Shown piece after piece: positions 54,984 to 63,220 of a DNA stretch of 64,000 nt (position 1 is the first letter of the stretch; every line of letters begins with the position of its first letter). The position numbers were made by a program, and so were the translations under genes. Location: the NCBI RefSeq assembly GCF_900475935.1, contig NZ_LS483431.1, positions 1,302,001-1,366,000 of the forward strand. The letters run 5' to 3'. The notes below the pieces were generated by a model. The model saw only the letters and a list, made by a program, of their open reading frames with translations, was not told the DNA's origin and searched no databases. This DNA comes from Campylobacter fetus subsp. fetus (GTDB lineage: Bacteria > Campylobacterota > Campylobacteria > Campylobacterales > Campylobacteraceae).

Positions 54984-56498
54984 TTATTTAAATTTATAAA
55001 TTATAGCCAAAATTTTAAGCTTTAAAAGCAGTTTCTCATTTTTATTAAAAACGATTAAGAAACTAATTACATAACCAAGAAGTAAAAAAATAGTTCCCGC
55101 TAAAACAAAACTTAACCAACCTTTTATCTCTACAAAATCTTTTAGCAATAATATAGATACCAAAACAACGGCAAAAACAAAAACATTTCTTAAAAATACC
55201 GGATAAAATAGACTCATTTTTTGATTTAAATTTACTCCGGCATTTGATATATCAAACAAAATTATTCTAGCCAAATATCCAGCACTTGCGCAAATCGCGA
55301 TAGAGTAAAGCCCGAAATCTTTTATGAAAATCAGCTGAAAAGCAACAACGCTAAAAGACATGATGAGATTTGCAACGGCCGGGCGTTTAAGCTTGTTTGT
55401 GACCGTGTTTAAACTAAGAAGAGGCTGCATAGCCGCTATAAAAATCACGGGCATTAGAGCGATGAGAGAAAGATTATAAATAAAACTTATCTCATAATCA
55501 GTTTTAAAAGGCAACCAAAGAGTGTAAAACTCACTTCCAAGCACTGCAAATACAGCCACTGGAGAGATACTTATAAAAGACAACGTTTTTAAGCAAAACT
55601 TCACTTCGTTTATGAGATCATTTATACTTTGTTTTGAGTATAGCTCTATAAATTTAGGCATAAAAGTCGCGCCCACGGTACCTATAAATGACTCCGCTAT
55701 CAAAATGGCGGCTTTTGAAACCGAGAGAATTCCCATAGAAGCTGCGTTTATAAAGATATTGCAAAGTAGCAAGTCAATACCGTTGATCAAAGTATGACTT
55801 AGCATATTAAAACTATTCCAAGTTCCGGAGCTTATGAGTTTTTTGATAAGATTTAGCCTAAAATACTTTAGCCTAAACTTAAGCCCGGTTTGCAGTTTTT
55901 TCGTTATATAAATCGCGCTAATAAATACGAAAATCGACGCTAACAGCGCAGAAATCGCGGTGTAATAGATCATCGGTTGAAAAATATAAAAAAGTACCAC
56001 CAAAACAAACGCAAAAATCGCAGTTGAAACGGCATTTCTAACAGATATCATATAAAGCTTGTTTTTCACAAAAGCACTTATAGTTAAAACCGCGTTAAAA
56101 AGCCCCAAACAAAAATTTATAAAATAAAACGCCATAGTGAGCTTAACATCGTCCACTAAGGCTTCTGAAACGTTTATAAACTCTTTTAAATTTAGTATAA
56201 AAGCAGAGCAAACCACGCATATAAAAATGCAAAATATAAAATTTACCGCGAGCACGGACGAATAATATTTACTTGCTTGTAAGAGATTTCCTCTGTGGTA
56301 TTCATACGCCACAAAGCGTCCCGCGACTGAGTTTATAACCAAAGTTAAGATATAACCGTAATTTACGAATGAGTTTGCAAGACCTAAAAATCCGTACGCT
56401 TCATCTCCTAAAACCTTTAAGATAAAAGGAGTTAAAAAGAAATTTATAAGCATCTGAAGGCTGAAAACTACGATACTTGCTATAAGATTTAAAGCCAT
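54984..56498 (-). CDS. Wzx-type lipid-linked oligosaccharide flippase
   Basis: 504 residues with about 12-14 transmembrane helices and the PF01943-like start (MALNLIASIVVFSLQMLINF, then FFLTPFILKVLGDEAYGFLG). No ATP-binding motif is present, so it is not the ABC-type PglK of C. jejuni, although it sits at the pglK position ahead of the pglH-like genes. Wzx and PglK flippases are known to be interchangeable in reconstituted pathways. Its expected job is to flip the N-glycan precursor to the periplasm. Confidence 0.82.
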   Translation of the reverse strand: MALNLIASIVVFSLQMLINFFLTPFILKVLGDEAYGFLGLANSFVNYGYILTLVINSVAGRFVAYEYHRGNLLQASKYYSSVLAVNFIFCIFICVVCSAFILNLKEFINVSEALVDDVKLTMAFYFINFCLGLFNAVLTISAFVKNKLYMISVRNAVSTAIFAFVLVVLFYIFQPMIYYTAISALLASIFVFISAIYITKKLQTGLKFRLKYFRLNLIKKLISSGTWNSFNMLSHTLINGIDLLLCNIFINAASMGILSVSKAAILIAESFIGTVGATFMPKFIELYSKQSINDLINEVKFCLKTLSFISISPVAVFAVLGSEFYTLWLPFKTDYEISFIYNLSLIALMPVIFIAAMQPLLSLNTVTNKLKRPAVANLIMSFSVVAFQLIFIKDFGLYSIAICASAGYLARIILFDISNAGVNLNQKMSLFYPVFLRNVFVFAVVLVSILLLKDFVEIKGWLSFVLAGTIFLLLGYVISFLIVFNKNEKLLLKLKILAIIYKFK

Positions 56499-56613
56499 TG
56501 CAAACAGATCACTTTATTTTACCGACGAATAAATTCGTCTTTAAGGCAAAAGACTTCACACTTTCAAAATCCATAGAATTATGTATTTTATATTGCAAAT
56601 GAAACTTATGTTT

Positions 56614-56631
56614 ATGAGTAAATAAACTCAT
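56614..56631. terminator. Hairpin in the ugd-flippase gap
   Basis: A 6-bp stem ATGAGT/ACTCAT with an AAATAA loop lies 22 bases after the ugd stop. A second hairpin GACGAA/TTCGTC lies at 56524-56539. They divide the 154-base gap between ugd and the flippase and may attenuate read-through. Confidence 0.4.
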
Positions 56632-56652
56632 CTTTTAGACGCTTTTTTAAAT

Positions 56653-57981
56653 TCAAAACTCATCGGCAACACCTATCTCAAAATATATAAATCCCAACTC
56701 TTTTAAAATATTTCTATCATACTGATTTCGCCCATCAAATATAGTAGGAGTTTTAAGGCGATTTTTCATCTCTATAAAATCAGGAGATCTAAACTCACTC
56801 CACTCAGTCAGCAAAGCCAAACAATCAGCTCCGTTTAGCGCGTCGTATTTGTTTGGAGCATAAATCACATCCAAATCTTTAAAATAAATTTTAGCTTCAG
56901 CGTAAGCTTTTGGATCAAAAACTTGTACTTTAGCTCCGTTTTTTATAAGCAAATTTATAATAGTTATAGAAGTCGCTTCTCTCATATCATCGGTATTTGG
57001 TTTAAACGCAAGCCCCCAAATCGCTATAGTTTTACCTTTTAAATTACCGTTAAAATATGCATTTATCTTATCAAAAATCACTCTTTTTTGAGCTTTGTTT
57101 CTATCTTCCACAGCTTTTAAAACTAGCGGATCTATACCGTTTTGTTTAGCGGTGTAGATAAGTGCTTCAACGTCTTTTGGAAAACAGCTTCCGCCATAAC
57201 CGCATCCAGGATAGATAAAACTATACCCTATACGAGAGTCGCTTCCGATTCCGCGCCTAACCATATTTATATCGGCTCCGACTTTTTCGCAGATTGTAGC
57301 CATCTCGTTTATAAAACTTATTTTGGTAGCAAGCATAGAGTTTGCGGCGTATTTCGTCATCTCAGCACTTTTTACGTCCATCTCTATAAGACGATTATGA
57401 TTTTTCATAAACGGCGCGTAAAGCTCTCTTAAGGCGTTAAATCCAAACTCGCTACTAGCTCCTACCACAACACGATCAGGCTTTAAAAAATCCTCAACGG
57501 CAGCTCCTTCTTTTAGAAACTCAGGATTGCTAACTACTTCAAATTTGATCTCCACGCCTCTATTTTGCTGCTCTTTTGATATAACTTCGCTTACTTTATG
57601 TGCTGTTCCTACTGGAACAGTGCTTTTATCGACCACGACAAGGGGATGCTGCATATGTTCGCCTATGCTTTTTGCAACTTGTAAAACATATCTTAAATCT
57701 GCTTGTCCATCTCCGCCCATAGGCGTACCGACTGCTATAAAAACAACATTAGCAAAGCTTAAAGCTTCTTTGATATCCGTGCTAAATCTTAAATTTTGCT
57801 TCTCATAATACTCGATTACTATCTCTTTAAGACCTGGTTCGTAAATAGGGATAATACCTTGTTTTAGATTTTGTATTTTTTCTTCTGCGACGTCTATACA
57901 AATAACATCATTACCCATCTTCGCAAAACAAGCTCCACTGACTAACCCAACATATCCTGTGCCTACTACTGCTATTTTCAT
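56653..57981 (-). CDS. ugd: UDP-glucose 6-dehydrogenase
   Basis: It oxidises UDP-glucose to UDP-glucuronate with two NAD+. The 442 residues start MKIAVVGTGYVGLVSGACF. They show the catalytic Cys in YPGCGYGGSCFPKD (near 255), Lys in SAEMTKYAANSMLATKISF, and WGLAFKPNTDDMREA. I chose the start whose ATGA overlaps the galE stop. A longer frame of 465 residues has no family match in its first 23 residues. Its place in a pgl operon is not typical of C. jejuni. Confidence 0.95.
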   Translation of the reverse strand: MKIAVVGTGYVGLVSGACFAKMGNDVICIDVAEEKIQNLKQGIIPIYEPGLKEIVIEYYEKQNLRFSTDIKEALSFANVVFIAVGTPMGGDGQADLRYVLQVAKSIGEHMQHPLVVVDKSTVPVGTAHKVSEVISKEQQNRGVEIKFEVVSNPEFLKEGAAVEDFLKPDRVVVGASSEFGFNALRELYAPFMKNHNRLIEMDVKSAEMTKYAANSMLATKISFINEMATICEKVGADINMVRRGIGSDSRIGYSFIYPGCGYGGSCFPKDVEALIYTAKQNGIDPLVLKAVEDRNKAQKRVIFDKINAYFNGNLKGKTIAIWGLAFKPNTDDMREATSITIINLLIKNGAKVQVFDPKAYAEAKIYFKDLDVIYAPNKYDALNGADCLALLTEWSEFRSPDFIEMKNRLKTPTIFDGRNQYDRNILKELGFIYFEIGVADEF

Positions 57982-58970
57982 TTGAGTTTCTTCTCCCACT
58001 CTAAAGCTGAGCTGATGATGAGCTCCAAACTCTCGCGAGTCGGTTTCCAACTAGTTTTATTTCTAAGCTTGCTTGCGTCTGATATAAGCATAGCTGGATC
58101 TCCTTCGCGGCGTGGGGCATTTAATACTTTAAAATCCACTCCGCCAACTTTTTTAGCCGTTTGAACGACTTCTTTTACGCTAAATCCTCTACCATAGCCC
58201 ACGTTAAATATATCACTATCATTTGTTTTTAGATATTCAAGTACGGCCAAATGAGCATTTGCAAGATCTTCTATATGGATATAATCTCTTACACAAGTTC
58301 CATCTTTTGTAGCGTAATCACTCCCAAAAATACTCATACTTTCTCTTTTTCCAGTAATCGTTTGAGTGGCTACTTTGATAAGATGAGTCGCGTTTGGATA
58401 ATTTTGACCGATAAGCCCGTCCGTGCTTGCTCCAGCTACGTTAAAATAACGCAAAATGCCAAATTTAAAATCCCTGTTTGCAAGCGCGGCGTCTTTTAAG
58501 ATCCACTCAGTCATGAGCTTGCTTCTACCGTATGGATTGATCGGATTTTGCTCGCTTGTTTCATCGACTACGCCGCTACTAGGCTCCCCATAAGTAGCAG
58601 CAGTCGAGCTAAATATAAACTTACTCACACCGTGTTCAACAGCTAAATTTATTAAATTTGCGGCGTTTGCCGTGTTATTTAGATAATATTTCAGTGGTTT
58701 TACCATACTTTCAAACACTTCTATATATGCTGCAAAATGTATGATTGCTTCAAAATTACGCCCTCTAAAAATCTCCCTAAGGCTAGAAGTGTCTTCTAAA
58801 GAGCATTTTATAAACTCGAATTTTCCAACTTTTTCAAGCGTTACTAACGCCTCTTTACTTCCTGTGTAGAAATTATCTATGACAGTTATGTTATGCCCAC
58901 CCTCTTCTAACAGAGATTTTAAAACGTGAGAGCCGATATATCCAGCTCCTCCGGTTATCAAGATATTCAT
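57978..58970 (-). CDS. galE: UDP-glucose/UDP-GlcNAc 4-epimerase
   Basis: It interconverts UDP-Glc/UDP-Gal and often, in Campylobacter, UDP-GlcNAc/UDP-GalNAc (the Gne activity needed by PglA, PglJ and PglH). The 330-residue SDR protein starts MNILITGGAGYIGSHVLKSL. It has the catalytic Ser in FSSTAATYG and the Tyr/Lys pair in NPYGRSKLMTEW. It heads the pgl assembly operon. Confidence 0.94.
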   Translation of the reverse strand: MNILITGGAGYIGSHVLKSLLEEGGHNITVIDNFYTGSKEALVTLEKVGKFEFIKCSLEDTSSLREIFRGRNFEAIIHFAAYIEVFESMVKPLKYYLNNTANAANLINLAVEHGVSKFIFSSTAATYGEPSSGVVDETSEQNPINPYGRSKLMTEWILKDAALANRDFKFGILRYFNVAGASTDGLIGQNYPNATHLIKVATQTITGKRESMSIFGSDYATKDGTCVRDYIHIEDLANAHLAVLEYLKTNDSDIFNVGYGRGFSVKEVVQTAKKVGGVDFKVLNAPRREGDPAMLISDASKLRNKTSWKPTRESLELIISSALEWEKKLK

Positions 58971-59005
58971 TTTTCGCCTTCGTTTTACTTTAAATCTTAG
59001 TGATT

Positions 59006-59011
59006 ATTATA
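59006..59011 (-). promoter_or_regulatory. -10 box of the galE-ugd-pgl operon
   Basis: TATAAT on the minus strand 36 bases before the galE ATG, in the 62-base gap after the restriction-modification gene. Confidence 0.5.
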
Positions 59012-59032
59012 GCTAGTTTAGACTTAAATAGC

Positions 59033-59605
59033 CTAAAATAATTCACGTTTTAAAATTTTGCTTGTGGCGTTTTCTAGCGTTTTTAACTCATTATTTAAAT
59101 TTGAAATTTCACCCTCACAAAACTCAATGGCTTTAACGATTTTTTCTTGAGCCTCAAGCGGCGGAAGTGATAAAGTTAAATTAGAAATTCTTTCAATTGA
59201 TGCTCTATTTTGTCTAGAAAATCCAAATTTAGCACCAACTTCAAAAAGAGCAAATTCTAAAATTTTTGCTTTATGTGATTTACTTCTTAAAACTCCGCAA
59301 TGATCAGTCGGATAAAAAGGTTCATTTGCTTTTACAAATCCTGTCATCCAATCTCCATCAATTCCCCATAAAACACTATCAAGACTAAAATCTTTTATTA
59401 AATCTTTATTTATTTTTCCAAAAGGTTCTTTAACATTTGCACTAAATACATTTATGCCATCTTGCGTTAAATCTTTATCTAAAACACGCTTACCGATTTT
59501 TAATATAAAATCTTTATTTGTTAATTTTACGCTTTCCCACTCGCTTAAGCCATAATTTTGCGGTGATGGTAAATCGTTTAAAATTTGAGCTAAATTTTGC
59601 TCATA
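59033..59605 (-). CDS. Out-of-frame C-terminal part of the restriction-modification enzyme (second TRD)
   Basis: This reading frame is open from the G8 tract to 59033 and encodes about 190 residues: a second target-recognition domain beginning YEQNLAQILNDLPSPQNYG and SEWESVKLTNKDF, and ending in LSLPPLEAQEKIVKAIEF plus a coiled coil (ENATSKILKRELF). It is one frame away from the upstream 1099-residue protein. Nine Gs instead of eight would fuse them into about 1285 residues. The first internal ATG (59347) has no clear ribosome site, so separate translation is doubtful. Confidence 0.8.
   Translation of the reverse strand, partial: YEQNLAQILNDLPSPQNYGLSEWESVKLTNKDFILKIGKRVLDKDLTQDGINVFSANVKEPFGKINKDLIKDFSLDSVLWGIDGDWMTGFVKANEPFYPTDHCGVLRSKSHKAKILEFALFEVGAKFGFSRQNRASIERISNLTLSLPPLEAQEKIVKAIEFCEGEISNLNNELKTLENATSKILKRELF
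59131..59167. repeat. 37-bp repeat in TRD linker, copy A
   Basis: Exact 37-base match to 59733-59769, coding for LPPLEAQEKIVK after the second recognition domain. It could allow loss or exchange of recognition domains by recombination. Confidence 0.9.
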
Positions 59606-62600
59606 CCCCCCCCTATCTCTAAACTAGCATCGGTGATTACACAACTTTTAATTAAAATTTCTTTAATCAAGCTTTTATACTCTTCAATACTCATTCTAAT
59701 AGTTTTAAATTTCTCTTCTACCTCTTCGCACTCTTTAACGATTTTTTCTTGAGCCTCAAGCGGCGGAAGCGGAATTTTAATATTTGAAAATTTACTTTTA
59801 TTTATAATTGGAACTGTTGTATTGTGTGTCTGCTGAATTAATAATTGTTTAAAAAAATTAGTATCAAACAAATAAAATAAAAATTCACTTATATAATTAT
59901 TATTTGGCAATAATGCATTAATTTGCTGATTAAAAATTCCACTTTTTTCAATCATCCCAACTCTTCCAATTGTTCCAATGCAACTAACTAAGATAGATTT
60001 TTTGGGTAAAGCTCTCTGACTTTCATATCCAAGTTTTGAGACCATAACTTCAGATGAATTAACATTTCTACCATTAATTAAATCCGCTGGTCTATAAAAA
60101 GGAAAATCAGAACCATAAAATTCTTTTTTTTGTGTGCTTGGTGTTGAACCTGTTAAAATTTCGCAAATTTCTCCAAGTTTTACAAGCTTAAATTTAGACC
60201 CTTCAAAAGGATTTAAATTTACGCCATTTTTGCTACTTGCAATATTTAAATTTATGGCTTTATTAAATTTCGCACTCGTAAAATCAAGGCATTTTAACAG
60301 CGGCGTGGTAAAGGCAAATTCGCTTAAATTCGCAGGAATTTGTAAATTTTGGCTAAAACTAACATATGGATCTTTTGATTTTTGTTTTTCAAAGTCATCA
60401 TTTAAGATAAAAGCACGTCTTACTAAAAAGCAAAGTTTTTCAGGATTATCTAAATTTTCACGCTCGAAAAGCGGCGAAAAATAGGGCGTTTGTAGCTCTT
60501 TTAGCCCTTCGCTTCCTTTGCGATTGCTCCACTCATAGCCTAAAAATTTGCTTTGAGCTTTGTTTTCGCTCGGGCTTTTTATGATGAGAGTTTTTGTATC
60601 TTTTAATAAGCTAAAAAAGAGAATTTTCTCTTTTTCTAAATTTAGACAAAAGTTCAAAAATTCTTTTTGCTCTAAAGCTTCTTTTTCATTGCTATCTTTA
60701 TAGCGTTTAGATTTTTTTAAATTTGATAGCGCGGATGAGTTTTTAAATTCGTTTAAATACTCTTTAAAAATATCGTGGCTATAAATTTCTCCATAACCAC
60801 CGCTTAAAAACTCTCTAAACTCATCTTTTTTATAACCCATAAATTCGCAATACGCTAGCAAGCCCTCAAGCAAATAAAGATTAGAAAAATCTAGCGAGCT
60901 TTCTATATTTTCTTTTAAGTTTTCATAACTTTGAGAATTAAAGCCATTTACATAAGTTTGCTTTTTACTTAAAAATAAAATTACGGTATTTGTACCAGTA
61001 GCGCCAAAGGTATTTGAACCAAACTCGGTTATAGAGATGATGTCAAAATTTCTTAAAATTATCTCTCTAGTTTTTTCATAAACGCCGTCTTTATTTAAAA
61101 TGCTTGAAGGCAAGATAATAGCAACCTTTGAATTGCTTTTTAAAAGTCTGTTTGCACGTTCAATAAAAAAACACTCGATAGCATTTGAACTTTCTAAATT
61201 TATATAGTTAAAAAGTTCGTATTTTTCGCATTCGTTTTTTGATAAAGTCTGCAAAAAACCTTTTACACTATAAGGTGGATTTGCTATAAGCAAGTCAAAA
61301 TCACGCTCCTTAAATTTGCTCTCATCAAGAGCGTCTGCATAAGAAATTTTAACACCACTTTGCCCATACATAGCAGCACTTACTTTTGCGACTTTACTTA
61401 GGCGATATTCTTTTTCTATGCCATAAATGTTTGAGTTTATAGCTTCAGAATCATTACTTATACTTTTAGCTATATTTGCATACGTATTTAGAAAATGTCC
61501 CGCACCACAAGCATAGTCAATCACCTTTGGAATACCATTATCAAAAAGCATTTTAAGCGGTAAAGAATGCACTATAAACTCGCAAATTTGAATAGGCGTA
61601 AAAAACTGCCCCTCATCTTGCTTCATACCTTTTTGCAAAAATAACTCAAAAAGATTGCCTAAAAGCTGGTTGGTTTTATTTTGAGTTAATCTTAGGTTTT
61701 CAAAAAGCTTAATAATGGCTTTTAAAACTTGTGCGTTTTGCTCAAAAAGAGTTTTGTTATGTACTTCAATAAAGCTAAAATCGCTATGAGAGTAAAATTT
61801 TAGCATACGGATAAATTCGTTTATCTGGTTTTTTAGTGTTTGAGTTTTGATTTTGTTTCGTTTAAAGTCGCTAAACTGCTCATCTATTTGTTCATCGCTT
61901 ACATATGTGATTTCTTCGTTTAAATACTCTTTCATAGCATCTTTATAAAGCTTCATCAAACGCTCTTGCATCGCTTCAAAGCTGTCAGCCGTAACGCCAC
62001 GGTAACAAAATTGTAAGTTTTCTTTATTGTGCGTTTCATCGTAAATTTTACATAAAAACAGATTTACAAGTTTATCAAAGGCGTTTTCCTTACCGCTTAT
62101 GTTGTATTTACGCAAAATCGTGGCAAAATCGTGATATTTGCCATCTTCATAGCTTTTGCCATCTTCGTTTTGGCTAGTAAGCTCTACTAAATCATCAAAA
62201 CAAAGTGCGCTTTTACCAACTTCATAAGGATTTATATTTATCTCAAAAATTCCAACTTGTGAGTAATCGCCTTTGTAAATTTCACTCCAAACTTTAAAAA
62301 TCTCTTCGGCACTTGTGGCTGTTTGGTAACTTTTGGCAAAGCCTTGACTTTGTAAGTAGATTTCATTGTCGTTAAAATTTAAAATATAATTTTCAAATTT
62401 AAGCTCATTGTCTTTAAAATCGCTTGTATAAAGTGCTAGAAACTTTGCACTACGCTCTTGTTGATGATAGCTGATTAACTGGCTAGGCTCATTTTGCATT
62501 CTATTCCACTCTTTGCTAAATTCACTTCCGGCGGTTTTACACTCAATTATTAAATATGGCAAATTGCTTTCATCTTTTACTAAAATATCAGCTTTGCCGC

Positions 62601-62889
62601 TTTTGGCATCTCGCCCAAGCTGCCAACGCGGTTCAAGCTCTAAATTTGCAGGCTTATAGCCTTTTTCAAGCAGACGATTTACGCACTCTAAAACGACTAA
62701 ATTTTCAGTATGAGAAAAGTTGCAAGTAGTCTCATCGCCTTTTTTTATCTCTAGTGGATAGATTATTTTAAAATTTTTAAAATCTACTTTTATGACTGCG
62801 TCGTTTGCATAAGTTTTGCTAAAAATATCGCCGTTTTGTTTAAATTCTAAAAGTTTTAGTACTTGGGCTAAATTCTCTTTTGTTACCAT
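59590..62889 (-). CDS. Single-chain restriction-modification enzyme (type IIG/I-like), phase-variable short form
   Basis: 1099 residues in this phase. The N-terminal nuclease is of PD-(D/E)XK type (Asp101 ... Glu116-Cys-Lys118 in KADILVKDESNL and IIECKTAG). The helical linker is 250-420. The N6-adenine methyltransferase has EGQFFTP (426-432), VIDYACGAGHFL (456-467) and NPPY (537-540). The first target-recognition domain starts near FKLVKLGEICEILTGSTPS, followed by IPLPPLEAQEKIVKE. The frame closes right after the G8 tract (59606-59613), losing the second recognition domain. It is related in design to the phase-variable C. jejuni Cj0031 enzyme. Confidence 0.92.
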   Translation of the reverse strand: MVTKENLAQVLKLLEFKQNGDIFSKTYANDAVIKVDFKNFKIIYPLEIKKGDETTCNFSHTENLVVLECVNRLLEKGYKPANLELEPRWQLGRDAKSGKADILVKDESNLPYLIIECKTAGSEFSKEWNRMQNEPSQLISYHQQERSAKFLALYTSDFKDNELKFENYILNFNDNEIYLQSQGFAKSYQTATSAEEIFKVWSEIYKGDYSQVGIFEININPYEVGKSALCFDDLVELTSQNEDGKSYEDGKYHDFATILRKYNISGKENAFDKLVNLFLCKIYDETHNKENLQFCYRGVTADSFEAMQERLMKLYKDAMKEYLNEEITYVSDEQIDEQFSDFKRNKIKTQTLKNQINEFIRMLKFYSHSDFSFIEVHNKTLFEQNAQVLKAIIKLFENLRLTQNKTNQLLGNLFELFLQKGMKQDEGQFFTPIQICEFIVHSLPLKMLFDNGIPKVIDYACGAGHFLNTYANIAKSISNDSEAINSNIYGIEKEYRLSKVAKVSAAMYGQSGVKISYADALDESKFKERDFDLLIANPPYSVKGFLQTLSKNECEKYELFNYINLESSNAIECFFIERANRLLKSNSKVAIILPSSILNKDGVYEKTREIILRNFDIISITEFGSNTFGATGTNTVILFLSKKQTYVNGFNSQSYENLKENIESSLDFSNLYLLEGLLAYCEFMGYKKDEFREFLSGGYGEIYSHDIFKEYLNEFKNSSALSNLKKSKRYKDSNEKEALEQKEFLNFCLNLEKEKILFFSLLKDTKTLIIKSPSENKAQSKFLGYEWSNRKGSEGLKELQTPYFSPLFERENLDNPEKLCFLVRRAFILNDDFEKQKSKDPYVSFSQNLQIPANLSEFAFTTPLLKCLDFTSAKFNKAINLNIASSKNGVNLNPFEGSKFKLVKLGEICEILTGSTPSTQKKEFYGSDFPFYRPADLINGRNVNSSEVMVSKLGYESQRALPKKSILVSCIGTIGRVGMIEKSGIFNQQINALLPNNNYISEFLFYLFDTNFFKQLLIQQTHNTTVPIINKSKFSNIKIPLPPLEAQEKIVKECEEVEEKFKTIRMSIEEYKSLIKEILIKSCVITDASLEIGGGMSKI
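59606..59613 (-). repeat. G8 phase-variation tract
   Basis: Eight consecutive Gs on the coding strand, the only G or C run of this length in the window. Such tracts of 8-12 Gs are the classical phase-variation switch of Campylobacter. G8 gives a stop 4 codons later. G9 (or G6) opens the frame for about 190 more residues. Confidence 0.9.
59733..59769. repeat. 37-bp repeat in TRD linker, copy B
   Basis: Exact match to 59131-59167, located after the first recognition domain and upstream of the G tract in reading direction. Confidence 0.9.
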
Positions 62890-62967
62890 TTTTTACCTTA
62901 TTATTTTAACTTCACATATAAGTTAAGTAGGCATTGAGCCAAAGATGAGATTTTTATCTTTTTAAAC

Positions 62968-63210
62968 TCACCAATCCCTCTTCTTGCTCTCCAGCTTTTC
63001 ATCCATATATTCCCAGCCTTTTATACACCACTCAAGCTCAGCTGAATCTTTAGAATATCTATCAGTGCATTCCCATTTTCCTTGCCCTAATTGTCTATAA
63101 ATTGAGCCTTCTCTATGATATTTTCTCTCAAAAGCGTTACTCGCTTCGTTTATAGGCCATGCGCCGGCGCTTATAACAAATACTACAGCTAAAAAACATA
63201 CTTTTTTCAT
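62968..63210 (-). CDS. Small exported protein, unknown
   Basis: 80 residues: signal peptide (about 1-17, MKKVCFLAVVFVISAGAW) and a mature part of some 60 charged residues with two Cys (GKWECTDRY, LEWCIKGWEY) that could form a disulfide. I recognise no family. It lies 10 bases after the DNA ligase gene on the same strand, which is itself probably exported, so the two may be cotranscribed. Confidence 0.7.
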   Translation of the reverse strand: MKKVCFLAVVFVISAGAWPINEASNAFERKYHREGSIYRQLGQGKWECTDRYSKDSAELEWCIKGWEYMDEKLESKKRDW

Positions 63211-63220
63211 ATTTTATCCT

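Noticed and set aside
57982-58050. Longer Ugd start adding 23 residues
   Set aside because: These residues are a shadow of the galE 3' end. The Rossmann motif begins at the ATG at 57981, which overlaps the galE stop.
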